64,000 bases of DNA from NCBI GenBank assembly GCA_902362875.1, contig CABIYF010000001.1, positions 13,910 to 77,909 of the forward strand, written 5' to 3'. This document shows, one piece after another, positions 25,771-35,280 of the stretch; position 1 is the stretch's first letter, and each line of letters opens with the position of its first letter. Under the pieces are notes generated by a model. That model saw only the letters and a list, made by a program, of their open reading frames with translations, was not told the DNA's origin and made no database searches. The position numbers and the translations under genes are program-made. Source of the DNA: Eubacteriaceae bacterium (GTDB taxonomy: Bacteria; Bacillota; Clostridia; Lachnospirales; Lachnospiraceae).

Positions 25771-26997
25771 ATGAAGATCATCAATGCCGGAGTGACAGCT
25801 CCAAAAGGTTTCAAATGTGCAGGACTTCGTGCCGGAGTCAAACCAGGAAAGACAAACAAAGATATGGCAATGATCGTAAGTGAAGTGCCAGCAAAGATCG
25901 CAGGAACATTTACAAAGAATATCGTAAAAGCAGCCCCTGTTTTATGGGGAAAGAAGATCGTTGAAGAACAGGAAGCAGTCAGAGCCGTTGTAGTGAACAC
26001 TGGAATTGCCAATGCATGTACTGGTGCACAGGGATATGAAAATGTTGTAACAGAGGCAAAAGAAGTTGCAGCCCTGTTAGATATCAAACCAGAAGAAGTT
26101 GTCGTAGGTTCCACAGGAGTTATCGGACAGCAGCTTCCAATGGATGTGATCAAAGAAGGAATCAAGAAATTAGTTCCAGAATTAAAAGCAGACAGACAAA
26201 GTGAAGAAGATGCATCATGGGCTATTCTTACAACCGATACAAAACCAAAAGAAGCAGCCGTAGAAGTAGAGATTGACGGAAAGACTGTTACAATTGCAGG
26301 TATGTGTAAAGGTTCAGGAATGATCCATCCAAACATGGGAACAATGCTTGGATTTATCACAACAGATGCAGCAATCGATAAAGCTTTATTATTAGAGCTT
26401 CAGAGAGAATTGATCGAAGATACATTTAATATGGTATCCGTTGATGGAGATACATCTACAAATGACACCGTTTTCGTATTTGCAAATGGAATGGCAGAGA
26501 ACAAAGAGATCACAGAAAAAGATGCAGACTATGAAGCATTCAAAGAAGGTTTATTATATGTAAACCAGTCTCTTGCAAAACAGATCGCTGGAGATGGAGA
26601 AGGATGCACCCGTTTATTCGAAGTTCATGTAGCAGGTGCAGATTCTAAGGAAAATGCAAAGATCTTAAGTAAATCTGTTGTGACATCAAGCCTTACAAAA
26701 GCGGCAATCTACGGAAAAGATGCAAACTGGGGAAGAATCCTTTGTGCTCTTGGATATGCAGGGGTTGATTTTGATCCAGTGAAAGTTGATATCAGCTTAA
26801 AGAGTGAGGATGGTGTGATCGAGATCGTAAAAGACGGAATCGCAACAGATTATTCTGAAGACGAAGCAACGAAAGTGCTATCCGCAGATGCAGTGACAGC
26901 AGACATTGATGTACATAATGGAGAATTTGAAGCAACTGCATGGGGATGTGATCTGACACACGATTATGTAACAATCAATGCAGACTACAGATCATAA
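25771..26997 (+). CDS. argJ: bifunctional glutamate N-acetyltransferase / ornithine acetyltransferase
   Basis: A 408-aa enzyme that recycles the acetyl group between acetylornithine and glutamate. It is made as a precursor and cleaves itself before the nucleophilic Thr in KGSGMIHPNMGTMLGF; here Gly replaces the usual Ala before Thr. The beta half keeps DGDTSTNDT and the KAAIYGKDANWGRI segment. With ArgJ present, the cycle needs no separate ArgE. It starts 26 bp after argC. Confidence 0.96.
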   Translation: MKIINAGVTAPKGFKCAGLRAGVKPGKTNKDMAMIVSEVPAKIAGTFTKNIVKAAPVLWGKKIVEEQEAVRAVVVNTGIANACTGAQGYENVVTEAKEVAALLDIKPEEVVVGSTGVIGQQLPMDVIKEGIKKLVPELKADRQSEEDASWAILTTDTKPKEAAVEVEIDGKTVTIAGMCKGSGMIHPNMGTMLGFITTDAAIDKALLLELQRELIEDTFNMVSVDGDTSTNDTVFVFANGMAENKEITEKDADYEAFKEGLLYVNQSLAKQIAGDGEGCTRLFEVHVAGADSKENAKILSKSVVTSSLTKAAIYGKDANWGRILCALGYAGVDFDPVKVDISLKSEDGVIEIVKDGIATDYSEDEATKVLSADAVTADIDVHNGEFEATAWGCDLTHDYVTINADYRS

Positions 26998-27074
26998 GAA
27001 TAGGATTAACATAAATACAGACAGACGATAAAATAAAATGCATAAAAGCCAGACAGCTATGAAAGGAAGAGTCA

Positions 27075-28013
27075 ATGGAACAGATGGGAAATGAAATTAA
27101 CGATTTAATCGAACAGTCAAAACAGAAAGCAAAAGTATTAACAGAGGCTTTACCATATATCCGCCGTTTCAATAACAGCTACGTTGTTGTAAAATACGGT
27201 GGAAGCGCTATGAAAGACAAGAATCTTCAGAAGAGCGTGATCAGAGACGTTGCATTATTAAAATTAGTAGGTATGAAACCGATCATCGTACATGGTGGTG
27301 GAAAAGAGATCAGCAAATGGGTTCGTATGTCAGGAAAAGAACCTGAATTTTATCATGGACTTCGTGTCACAGACAAAGAGACAATGGAAGTTGCTGAGAT
27401 GGTATTATTTAAAGTGAATCAGGAACTGGTTGCCATGATGGCAGAAGTTGGAGTCAAAGCCGTAGGTCTTTCTGGAAAAGATGCAGAAATGATCCGTGTA
27501 AAGAAAAAAGAGATGCCAGGAAAAGATCTTGGATATGTTGGTGAAGTTAAGAGCGTTGATACAACACTTCTTGAAGCACTGATCGAAGATGATTTTGTAC
27601 CAGTTATCTCTCCAATCGGTTTAGGAGATAACTATGAACCATACAATATCAATGCCGATGACACAGCATGTGCAGTCGCAGAAGCATTAAATGCAGAAAA
27701 ACTGGTATTCTTAACAGATATCGAAGGAGTTTTTGTAGATCCAGAAGATAAATCAACACTGATTTCTGAGATGGATTTAAAACAGGCAAAAGAATTTATC
27801 GATAATGGTGTTGTCGGTGGAGGAATGCTTCCAAAACTTAAGAACTGTATCGAAGCGATCGAAGGTGGAGTATCCAGAGTGCATATCTTAGACGGACGTT
27901 TAACAAACTGTCTGTTACTGGAGTTCTTTACAGAAAAAGGTATCGGAACAGCAATCTTAAAAGAACCATTATTTGATAAACCATTATTCAATGAAGATGA
28001 GGAAGGATGTTAA
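27075..28013 (+). CDS. argB: acetylglutamate kinase
   Basis: A 312-aa amino-acid kinase-fold enzyme that phosphorylates N-acetylglutamate. Signatures: [16 protein letters not shown] (phosphate binding), [27 protein letters not shown] and [15 protein letters not shown]. The N-terminal helix ([18 protein letters not shown]) is of the type linked to hexameric, arginine-inhibited enzymes, so feedback inhibition is likely but inferred. GAAAGGAAGAG precedes the ATG. argD starts 1 bp after its stop. Confidence 0.96.
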   Translation: MEQMGNEINDLIEQSKQKAKVLTEALPYIRRFNNSYVVVKYGGSAMKDKNLQKSVIRDVALLKLVGMKPIIVHGGGKEISKWVRMSGKEPEFYHGLRVTDKETMEVAEMVLFKVNQELVAMMAEVGVKAVGLSGKDAEMIRVKKKEMPGKDLGYVGEVKSVDTTLLEALIEDDFVPVISPIGLGDNYEPYNINADDTACAVAEALNAEKLVFLTDIEGVFVDPEDKSTLISEMDLKQAKEFIDNGVVGGGMLPKLKNCIEAIEGGVSRVHILDGRLTNCLLLEFFTEKGIGTAILKEPLFDKPLFNEDEEGC

Positions 28014-28014
28014 G

Positions 28015-29208
28015 ATGAAAACTCAGCAGGAATATATTGATCAGGGAGAGCAGTATATCTTAAAGACATATAATCGTTTCCCTGTTGTATTAGAAAAAGG
28101 GGAAGGTGTCTATTTATATGATGCTGACCAGAAGAAATATTTAGACTTTGGTGCAGGAATTGCAGTATTTGCATTAGGATATGGAAATGAAGCTTACAAT
28201 CAGGCGTTAAAAGGCCAGATTGACAAACTGATCCATACATCAAACTTATATTACAATATTCCGGCAGTGGAAGCTGCTAAGAAGATCGTTGATGCTTCCG
28301 GACTTAAGAAAGTGTTCTTTACAAACAGTGGAACAGAAGCAATCGAAGGTGCATTAAAAGTTGCAAGAAAATATGCATATAACAAAGATGATTCCAAAGA
28401 TTATGAATTTATCGCAATGAATCATTCTTTCCATGGAAGAAGCCAGGGTGCTTTATCAGTTACTGGTAACAGCCATTATCAGGATGGATTTGTACCAAAA
28501 GAATTCCGTGCAGTATTTGCAGAATTTAATAACTTAGAAGATGTTGTATCAAAGATCACAGACAAGACTTGTGGAATCATCTGTGAAGTTGTTCAGGGCG
28601 AAGGTGGAATCTTCCCTGCAGATAAAGAATTCCTAGAAGGACTTCGTAAAGTCTGTGATGAAAAAGACATCTTACTGATCTTTGATGAGATTCAGTGTGG
28701 AATGGGACGCTGCGGATCTTTATTTGCACATGATCTTTATGGAGTGAAACCAGATGTCTTAACACTTGCAAAAGCACTTGGATGCGGTGTTCCAGTTGGA
28801 GCATTTGTAGTAGGTGAGAAGGCTGACGGAGCTTTAGTTCCAGGAGATCATGGAACAACTTATGGAGGAAATCCATTTGCAGCAGCAGCGATCAATGCCG
28901 TATTTGACCAGTTTGAGAAATTACAGATTCCAGAACATGCAAAAGAAATCGGAGCTTATCTGTGGGATAAGTTAGAAGAATTAAAAGACAAACATGACTG
29001 TATCACAGGACATCGTGGAATTGCATTAATGCAGGGACTCGAATTTAGTGCGGATCATCCAGTCGGAGATATCGTAAAGAAAGCATTAGAAAAGGGACTG
29101 ATCTTAATTTCCGCAGGAAATAATGTCATTCGTTTCGTACCACCACTTGTGATCGAAAAAGAACATGTGGATGAAATGATTTCTATTTTAGAAGATTGTA
29201 TCGCATAA
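28015..29208 (+). CDS. argD: acetylornithine aminotransferase
   Basis: A 397-aa PLP-dependent class III aminotransferase, fourth step of arginine synthesis. It shows TNSGTEAIEGALKVARKYA, the Asp-bearing LLIFDEIQCGMGRCG, and the PLP-lysine region DVLTLAKALGCGVPVGAF. The start is ATG 28015, with GAGGAAGGA inside the end of argB; the genes are separated by one base, so translation is coupled. Last gene of the operon; a hairpin follows. Confidence 0.95.
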   Translation: MKTQQEYIDQGEQYILKTYNRFPVVLEKGEGVYLYDADQKKYLDFGAGIAVFALGYGNEAYNQALKGQIDKLIHTSNLYYNIPAVEAAKKIVDASGLKKVFFTNSGTEAIEGALKVARKYAYNKDDSKDYEFIAMNHSFHGRSQGALSVTGNSHYQDGFVPKEFRAVFAEFNNLEDVVSKITDKTCGIICEVVQGEGGIFPADKEFLEGLRKVCDEKDILLIFDEIQCGMGRCGSLFAHDLYGVKPDVLTLAKALGCGVPVGAFVVGEKADGALVPGDHGTTYGGNPFAAAAINAVFDQFEKLQIPEHAKEIGAYLWDKLEELKDKHDCITGHRGIALMQGLEFSADHPVGDIVKKALEKGLILISAGNNVIRFVPPLVIEKEHVDEMISILEDCIA

Positions 29209-29224
29209 GAAGATGTATAAAATA

Positions 29225-29276
29225 AACCTCTATGGGGAGACTATCTGTAAAAAGATAGCTTTTCATGGAGGTTTTT
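29225..29276 (+). terminator. hairpin after argD, overlapping the ribosome site of the next gene
   Basis: AACCTCTATG (29225-29234) pairs with CATGGAGGTT (29264-29273), and CTATCT/AGATAG forms an inner stem. TTTTT then runs straight into ATG 29277. It can end the arg transcript, but it also buries the GGAGG ribosome site of the downstream gene, so it may regulate that gene. Confidence 0.65.
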
Positions 29277-29714
29277 ATGTTTGGATTTATCATTGCTCTT
29301 GTTTCGGGAGCCTTAATGAGTATTCAGGGAGTATTTAACACAGAAGTGACAAAACAAAGCAGTACATGGACGACAAGTACCTTTGTTCAGGCGACAGGAT
29401 TTCTTGCATGTTTGATCGTATGGTTTGTGACGGAAAGAGAGCAAAGTTTTACGATGCTTTTAAAAGTAAGCCCAAAATATCTGCTGCTTGGAGGAATTAT
29501 TGGTGCAGCAATCACATTTACTGTCATTAAGAGCGTTGCAAGTCTTGGACCAGCACAATCAGCAATGCTGATCGTTGCATCTCAAAGTGTCGTGTCGTAT
29601 CTGATCGAAGTATTTGGTTTGTTTGGCGTAGAGAAAACAGGCTTTGCATGGATAAAACTTTTGGGAGTTGTTTTGTTTGTTGCAGGTTTATTAATATTTA
29701 AATGGAAATCATAA
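29277..29714 (+). CDS. DMT-superfamily small transporter (DUF606/YdcZ-like)
   Basis: A 145-aa protein with about five membrane helices: FGFIIALVSGALMSIQGVFN, FVQATGFLACLIVWFV, YLLLGGIIGAAITFTV, AMLIVASQSVVSYLIEVFGLF and LLGVVLFVAGLLIF. Small paired-topology transporters of this type are members of the DUF606/YdcZ group. GGAGG at 29267-29271 sits 6 bp before ATG 29277; an upstream in-frame ATG at 29265 overlaps that site and is unlikely. Substrate unknown. Confidence 0.75.
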   Translation: MFGFIIALVSGALMSIQGVFNTEVTKQSSTWTTSTFVQATGFLACLIVWFVTEREQSFTMLLKVSPKYLLLGGIIGAAITFTVIKSVASLGPAQSAMLIVASQSVVSYLIEVFGLFGVEKTGFAWIKLLGVVLFVAGLLIFKWKS

Positions 29715-29800
29715 ATATCTCTTGTAAAGTATTATAATTTTCGCTAAAATAGAGAATAGATTTACATGTTCCAGGCTCTTTGCATAAGACCGGGAGGTTT

Positions 29801-30367
29801 ATGTTGTTTAGAAGAGTCCAAATAATAACCATTTTGCTGGTGGCGGTACTTACGTTTAGTGGATGTACACGCAGAAGAGATGTAACGATCGTATCGGAGC
29901 AGGAGAAGACGACAACGGCAAGGAAATCCTCATCCAACGATGTTATTTATGTCTATATCTGCGGAGAAGTAAAGCATCCAGGAGTATACAAATTTTCAAA
30001 AGATGACAGGATCGTAGCGGCGATCAAAGCATCTGGAGGACTGACATCCAAGGCATCAGCAGAGAGTATTAACCAGGCAGAGAAGATGAAAGACGGGCAG
30101 CAGATCACGATCCCGTCGAAGAAACAAGTAACGAAGAAGGAAACAACCGATGTGAACGCCGCACAATCTTCCTCTGGAAAGATTAATATCAATACTGCAA
30201 GTGTCGAGGAATTAAAGACACTTTCTGGAATTGGAGAATCGAAAGCGAATGATATTATTTCTTATCGAGAGGAACATGGCTCTTTTACAAGCCCTGAGGA
30301 TATCATGAAGATTCAAGGGATCAAAGAGGGAATCTATAATAAGATCAAAGACAAGATAACAATATAA
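29801..30367 (+). CDS. comEA: ComEA-type DNA-binding lipoprotein
   Basis: A 188-aa DNA-uptake receptor. An N-terminal membrane segment ends in a lipobox-like FSGC (about residue 19). The SLBB domain follows (VYICGEVKHPGVYKF, AIKASGGLTSKA), then the C-terminal double helix-hairpin-helix (INTASVEELKTLSGIGESKA, then NDIISYREEHGSF). GGGAGG lies before ATG 29801. comEC is four genes downstream in the same direction, as expected for natural transformation genes. The lipobox is a variation on the usual simple anchor. Confidence 0.9.
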   Translation: MLFRRVQIITILLVAVLTFSGCTRRRDVTIVSEQEKTTTARKSSSNDVIYVYICGEVKHPGVYKFSKDDRIVAAIKASGGLTSKASAESINQAEKMKDGQQITIPSKKQVTKKETTDVNAAQSSSGKININTASVEELKTLSGIGESKANDIISYREEHGSFTSPEDIMKIQGIKEGIYNKIKDKITI

Positions 30368-30384
30368 TTTATAGAGGTGGAAAA

Positions 30385-31074
30385 ATGAGGAAGGTCTTAG
30401 TTGTTGATGATGAAAAACTAATCGTGAAAGGCATCAAATTCAGTTTAGAACAAGACGAGATGCAGGTTGACTGTGCTTATGACGGAGAAGAAGCATTAGA
30501 GAAAGCAAAGGAGAATAAATATGATATTATTCTTCTCGATGTAATGCTTCCGGGACTGACTGGATTTGAAGTATGCCAGGCAATCCGTGAATTTTCCAAT
30601 GTTCCGATCATTATGCTGACGGCTAAGGGAGAAGATATGGATAAGATCCTTGGATTAGAATATGGTGCGGATGATTATATTACCAAACCGTTTAATATCC
30701 TTGAGGTGAAAGCAAGGATCAAAGCAATTTTACGTCGAAGTGCACATCATGATGTGAAGGAAGAAGAATCAGCGAAAGTTGTAGAATCCAGAGGATTGAA
30801 GATCGACTGTGAAAGCCGCAGAGTTCATATCCACGGCAAAGAAGTGAATTTAACAGCCAAGGAATTTGATCTGCTTGAGTTACTGGTATTTCATCCGAAT
30901 AAAGTATACAGCAGAGAAGATCTGTTGAATACTGTATGGGGATATGATTATCCGGGAGATGCAAGAACCGTCGATGTTCATATTCGAAGATTAAGAGAGA
31001 AGATTGAAGTGAATCCGGGAGTTCCGGATTATGTACATACAAAGTGGGGGGTAGGTTACTATTTTCAAGCGTAA
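30385..31074 (+). CDS. OmpR/PhoB-family response regulator
   Basis: A 229-aa protein. The receiver domain (residues 1-120) has the acidic pair VVDDE near residue 9, the phosphorylated Asp in ILLDVMLPG (about residue 52), and Lys in DDYITKPF. The C-terminal winged helix reads LLELLVFHPNKVYSREDLL, then VWGYDYPGDARTVDVHIRRL. It is paired with the histidine kinase just downstream. GAGGTGG precedes ATG 30385. Target genes are unknown. Confidence 0.93.
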   Translation: MRKVLVVDDEKLIVKGIKFSLEQDEMQVDCAYDGEEALEKAKENKYDIILLDVMLPGLTGFEVCQAIREFSNVPIIMLTAKGEDMDKILGLEYGADDYITKPFNILEVKARIKAILRRSAHHDVKEEESAKVVESRGLKIDCESRRVHIHGKEVNLTAKEFDLLELLVFHPNKVYSREDLLNTVWGYDYPGDARTVDVHIRRLREKIEVNPGVPDYVHTKWGVGYYFQA

Positions 31075-31102
31075 GAAAGACCGGTTTGCCTTCTTACATA
31101 GT

Positions 31103-32503
31103 ATGCAGTTTTTTATTTTTCTGTCAGTCTTTTTGCTTACAACACTGATATCTGTCTTTTTCAGTAAGTTTTTGAATGATGGATATCGTGAGAAAACATA
31201 TGATCAGAAAGTTGATAGTGTAGCCAGCCAGTGTGCATGGCTTGGGGATCAGGTAGTTGGAGTTGATTTTCGTTTGGATGACGGCTCCAACTCTCTTTCT
31301 ACCCAGATTGATGAACTTGCAGCAAGTATGAACGGCCGGATCATTGTAATCAAAAGTAATTATAAGATCATAAAAGATACACATACAGATTTTCAGTCCA
31401 GATTTTTCCTGAATCAGAATATTCTTGATATTATGGAAGGAAGCAAAGAAAGAATTGTTACGGAGAATGGAAATTATGTTGAAGTCATGGTTCCGATCAC
31501 CTATAAGACAGGAAATAAAGTACAGATTCTTGGTGCAGTGATGGCCACAGTCCCTACAGAAGATATGATGGGAGCGGTCATTGAGATGGAACACAGAAGA
31601 AACATGCTTTTAGTCGCATTTATCATCTGTGGGCTGTGTGCAGCGATGGCGATCAGTTACTTCCTGACCAAGGACTTGAAGAAGATTCAGAAAGATGTTG
31701 ATTTTATAGCATCTGGACATGAGGATGAGTCGATTGAAGAGACAGGATTTTTGGAGATGCGTACGATCGTGCAGCGTTTCAATGAGATTCTTGGAAGGAT
31801 GCAGACGTTAGAGGAATCCAGACAGGAATTCGTATCGAACGTATCCCATGAATTGAAGACACCGATGACATCAATGAAAGTTCTTGCAGATTCTCTTGTT
31901 CAGCAGGGAGATCAGGTTCCAGCTGAATTATATCGTGAATTTATGCAGGATATTGTTGCGGAGATCGATCGTGAGAACGTTATTATTTCTGACCTGTTAT
32001 CTCTGGTGAAACTGGATAAGAAAGCAGCACAGCTTCAGATCACAACAGTAAGCATCAACGAACTGTTAGAGATTATTATGAAGAGATTGAAACCGCTGGC
32101 ACTACAGCGTAACATTGAACTGATCTTTGAGAGTTTCCGTCCGGTTACGGCAGAGATTGACGAAGTGAAATTATCTCTGGGACTCACGAATCTGATCGAG
32201 AATGGTATTAAGTATAACAAAGACGATGGATGGATTCGTGTCACGCTGAATGCCGATCATAAGTATTTTTATGTGAAGGTAGCAGATTCTGGAGTTGGTA
32301 TTCCAGAAGACTGTCAGGATCAGGTATTTGACCGTTTCTACCGTGTAGACAAAGCAAGATCAAGAGATACCGGAGGTACTGGACTTGGACTTGCGATCAC
32401 CAAGAGTGTTGTATCTCTTCATAATGGAGAGATTAAGTTATACAGTAAAGTTGGTGAAGGAACAACATTTACCTTAAGAATTCCGTTAAAATATAAAGGC
32501 TAG
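31103..32503 (+). CDS. sensor histidine kinase
   Basis: A membrane kinase, 466 aa from ATG 31103. It has two helices (FFIFLSVFLLTTLISVFF and LLVAFIICGLCAAMAISYF) around an outer domain, then HAMP, HisKA (SNVSHELKTPMTSM, with the phospho-His) and HATPase with NLIENGIKYNKDDG, DSGVGIP and GGTGLGLAI. ATG 31103 has no ribosome site. The open frame runs back to ATT 31061, adding a basic IFKRKKDRFAFLHS stretch, and a G-rich tract sits just before that ATT. The true start may therefore be 31061, overlapping the response regulator gene. Confidence 0.9.
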   Translation: MQFFIFLSVFLLTTLISVFFSKFLNDGYREKTYDQKVDSVASQCAWLGDQVVGVDFRLDDGSNSLSTQIDELAASMNGRIIVIKSNYKIIKDTHTDFQSRFFLNQNILDIMEGSKERIVTENGNYVEVMVPITYKTGNKVQILGAVMATVPTEDMMGAVIEMEHRRNMLLVAFIICGLCAAMAISYFLTKDLKKIQKDVDFIASGHEDESIEETGFLEMRTIVQRFNEILGRMQTLEESRQEFVSNVSHELKTPMTSMKVLADSLVQQGDQVPAELYREFMQDIVAEIDRENVIISDLLSLVKLDKKAAQLQITTVSINELLEIIMKRLKPLALQRNIELIFESFRPVTAEIDEVKLSLGLTNLIENGIKYNKDDGWIRVTLNADHKYFYVKVADSGVGIPEDCQDQVFDRFYRVDKARSRDTGGTGLGLAITKSVVSLHNGEIKLYSKVGEGTTFTLRIPLKYKG

Positions 32504-32512
32504 GAGGAGAAG

Positions 32513-33031
32513 ATGAAGAAAAGCAAACAATCTGTTCTGATGATGCTCTGTCTGATTCTGATCCTGGCACTTACAGGATGCCGGTCAAAGAAAGAAACCA
32601 ATGACCAGAGCAATCAAAAAGGAACGGCAATTTACTACACAAACAATGATGTGACCAAACTGGTATTAAAGAGAAAGAATATCAGATTGGAAGGCAACCA
32701 GATTCAGAAAGTTCAGACATTATTGAAAGAACTGCAGAAGTCACCAAAGAGTGATACGATACGTTCTGTGATCCCAAAGAGAATTGTGATCAACAGTTTT
32801 GAGGTGAACAGCAACATTGTGCAGGTTGATTTTTCTATGGGTTATAAGAGAATCGCAGAGAACAGAGATTTGATCTGCCGTGCTGGAATTGTTTACACAT
32901 TGACACAGCTTAAGGGAATCAACTATGTATCGTTTACGATTTCGGGAGAACCGATGCTTGATACCGATGGAACAGCGTTGGGAGCACTTGGAAGAGACAG
33001 TTTTGTGTTTGATGAGTTGCCAATGAAATAA
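32513..33031 (+). CDS. GerMN-domain lipoprotein
   Basis: A 172-aa lipoprotein; the signal MKKSKQSVLMMLCLILILAL ends at lipobox LTGC. The mature part matches the GerMN domain seen in germination and kinase-associated proteins (AIYYTNNDVTKLVLKR, VQTLLKELQKSPKSD, NIVQVDFSMGYKR). The TAG of the kinase gene is 9 bp upstream and AGGAGGAG precedes the ATG, so it is in the same operon. It may modulate the sensor kinase or act in spore or envelope biology; which is not known. Confidence 0.8.
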   Translation: MKKSKQSVLMMLCLILILALTGCRSKKETNDQSNQKGTAIYYTNNDVTKLVLKRKNIRLEGNQIQKVQTLLKELQKSPKSDTIRSVIPKRIVINSFEVNSNIVQVDFSMGYKRIAENRDLICRAGIVYTLTQLKGINYVSFTISGEPMLDTDGTALGALGRDSFVFDELPMK

Positions 33032-33034
33032 TTT

Positions 33035-35224
33035 ATGAAAAAAAGACCTATGGTTCTTATATTTACCGGAGTGTTATCCGGGATGGCCGTTGTATGGAAT
33101 ATTTTGTCCATGACAACGGCTTTTTATTTACTGGCAGGACTTTGTCTTATCGCAGGCATGCTTTGTCAAGATCGCAGATATGGATGGATCATGGCAGGGA
33201 TGATCGTTGGAATTTTATTTGCTGTATTTGCCAGAATTTCAATGAATCTTGATCTTTCACAAGTCAAAGATCATGCAAATAAATACACAACAGGAACAGT
33301 GGTTGAAGTATCACAAACCACAACAGGAAAGCAGGCACTGCTTCTTAAAAATGAAGTGCTGGAAGGCAAAATTCTTCTGTATACAACAAATGATAAAAAA
33401 ATAAATCTGGGAGATCGAGTATCTTTTGCAGGCAATTTAGAAATATGGGAAGATGCATCCAATCCGGGACAGTTTTCGAGCCGGCATTATTATTTTAGCA
33501 GAGGTATTTATTATCATGTCTATTCAAAAAATCTGCAGATTAAGATACATAAAAATTTGTATTTTGATCAGACGATCCTGCAGTGCAGAACATATTTAAA
33601 ACAACAGCTTGCAATGCAGTATGATCAGGAGGTTTCAGATTTTTTAAATGGAATGATGCTGGGGGATAAAACAAATCTTGATGATGATATCAAAGATGAT
33701 TTTAAAGAAAGCGGACTGATCCATTTGATGGCGGTGTCAGGGCTTCATATTTCTCTGGCAGGCAGAGGAATTTACCAGCTGATTCGAAAACTTTGCGGAA
33801 GTTTTGTTATAAGTTCAGGTTTTGGAATGCTGGCTGCTTTATTTTACTGCATTTTAACGGGAATGTCCGTATCGTCGCTTCGGGCAGTGATCATGCTTTT
33901 GATATACTTCCTGTCGCAGATTTTTGGAGAACATTATGATCTGTTATCATCGGCATCTTTTGCAGGAATCATTTTGCTTCTTGGATGTCCTTACAGAGTT
34001 TACGATACAGGTTTCTTGTATTCATTTACCGCAGTTTTTGTGATCGGAGTTTATCAACGAATCAAACCAGCAATAAGGGGAAGATTTGCAAAGATCAGAG
34101 AGTCTATGATGTTTTGTGCAGCGATTCAGGCAGGAATGTTTCCGGTCATGATTTATTTTCAGTATGAAGCGCCGATTCTTGCATTTTTGGCAAATGTGGC
34201 AGCAGTACCGCTGGCATCGACAGCATTTACGATGGCATTTGTTTTGATCGTTCTTCCTCATACGATCTTTCATGATCTGATTTCACAAATGATCTCTCTT
34301 GTTTTATGGATTTCCAGCCGATCCTATGGCATGCTTACGATCGGCTATGTGCCGTTTTTCTGGGTTATTCTGTTTTATGGGATCGTATGGCTGTGTATAG
34401 ATCAAAGAAACAAGATACGTTTTTCAATCAGGATCAGTTTGATCTATATGGGAATATTCATGCTTACAGTTATACCAATGTTTCGAAGACAAACGATCAC
34501 ATTTCTTGATGTCGGACAGGGAGACTGTTTTATCGCTGATACCAGCGCAGGCCTGATCGTATCTGATGGCGGGAGCAGCAGTGTGGATCAGGTTGGAAAA
34601 TATCGAATACTTCCATATATAAAATATCTGGGATATCAGAAGATCAGGGCAGCAGTTTTAAGCCATATGGATGAGGATCATTATTCAGGGATACTGGAAC
34701 TTATTAAGATGGGACGAGTTGAATATCTTGGACTGCCGGAGGTAGAAAAGGATACAGCTATGGAAAAGCTTATCAAGGCGGCAGAACAAAATAATACGAA
34801 GATTTTTTATCTGTCCAGAGGAAGAATGATCCGGACAAGAGATACCTGTCTGGAAATTTTGCATCCGCAAAAAAACAGTAATATGGAGAAAAATGCTGCA
34901 TCGTTGGTAATGCAGGGCAAAGTGCTTGGATATCAGATGCTTCTTACGGGAGATGTAGAAAAAGAAGGGGAAGAACAGCTTCTCGGGGAAGGATTAAAAC
35001 AGACAGAGATATTAAAGGCAGCACACCACGGTTCTAAGAATTCTACAAGCAGTGAGTTTTTGCAAAAAGTACAGCCAGAACAGACGATCATATCCTGTGG
35101 ACAAAATAACAGGTATGGACATCCACATAAGGAAACGATCCACAGATTAAAAAACTGTCATACGAAAATACTGAGAACGGACAAAAAGGGCGCCATCATT
35201 TTTCAAAAGAAAAGAGACGGTTGA
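33035..35224 (+). CDS. comEC: ComEC/Rec2 competence DNA channel protein
   Basis: A 729-aa membrane protein that carries single-stranded DNA across the membrane in transformation. It has an N-terminal soluble (DUF4131/OB-like) region, a multi-helix Competence domain (FKESGLIHLMAVSGLHISLA, SSLRAVIMLLIYFLSQ), and a C-terminal metallo-beta-lactamase domain (FLDVGQGDCFI, SHMDEDHYSG, AAHHGSKNS). The three domains are complete and the length is normal, so it is probably functional. It starts 3 bp after the lipoprotein gene. Confidence 0.93.
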   Translation: MKKRPMVLIFTGVLSGMAVVWNILSMTTAFYLLAGLCLIAGMLCQDRRYGWIMAGMIVGILFAVFARISMNLDLSQVKDHANKYTTGTVVEVSQTTTGKQALLLKNEVLEGKILLYTTNDKKINLGDRVSFAGNLEIWEDASNPGQFSSRHYYFSRGIYYHVYSKNLQIKIHKNLYFDQTILQCRTYLKQQLAMQYDQEVSDFLNGMMLGDKTNLDDDIKDDFKESGLIHLMAVSGLHISLAGRGIYQLIRKLCGSFVISSGFGMLAALFYCILTGMSVSSLRAVIMLLIYFLSQIFGEHYDLLSSASFAGIILLLGCPYRVYDTGFLYSFTAVFVIGVYQRIKPAIRGRFAKIRESMMFCAAIQAGMFPVMIYFQYEAPILAFLANVAAVPLASTAFTMAFVLIVLPHTIFHDLISQMISLVLWISSRSYGMLTIGYVPFFWVILFYGIVWLCIDQRNKIRFSIRISLIYMGIFMLTVIPMFRRQTITFLDVGQGDCFIADTSAGLIVSDGGSSSVDQVGKYRILPYIKYLGYQKIRAAVLSHMDEDHYSGILELIKMGRVEYLGLPEVEKDTAMEKLIKAAEQNNTKIFYLSRGRMIRTRDTCLEILHPQKNSNMEKNAASLVMQGKVLGYQMLLTGDVEKEGEEQLLGEGLKQTEILKAAHHGSKNSTSSEFLQKVQPEQTIISCGQNNRYGHPHKETIHRLKNCHTKILRTDKKGAIIFQKKRDG

Positions 35225-35280
35225 AAATCCACCCAAAACAGGGTATACTATCAAAAGCCAGAGAAAGAGATGCAAAGAAT

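Noticed and set aside
25689..26360. A 223-codon minus-strand frame over argC/argJ
   Set aside because: It is the reverse-strand shadow of strongly conserved arg genes with no start signal.
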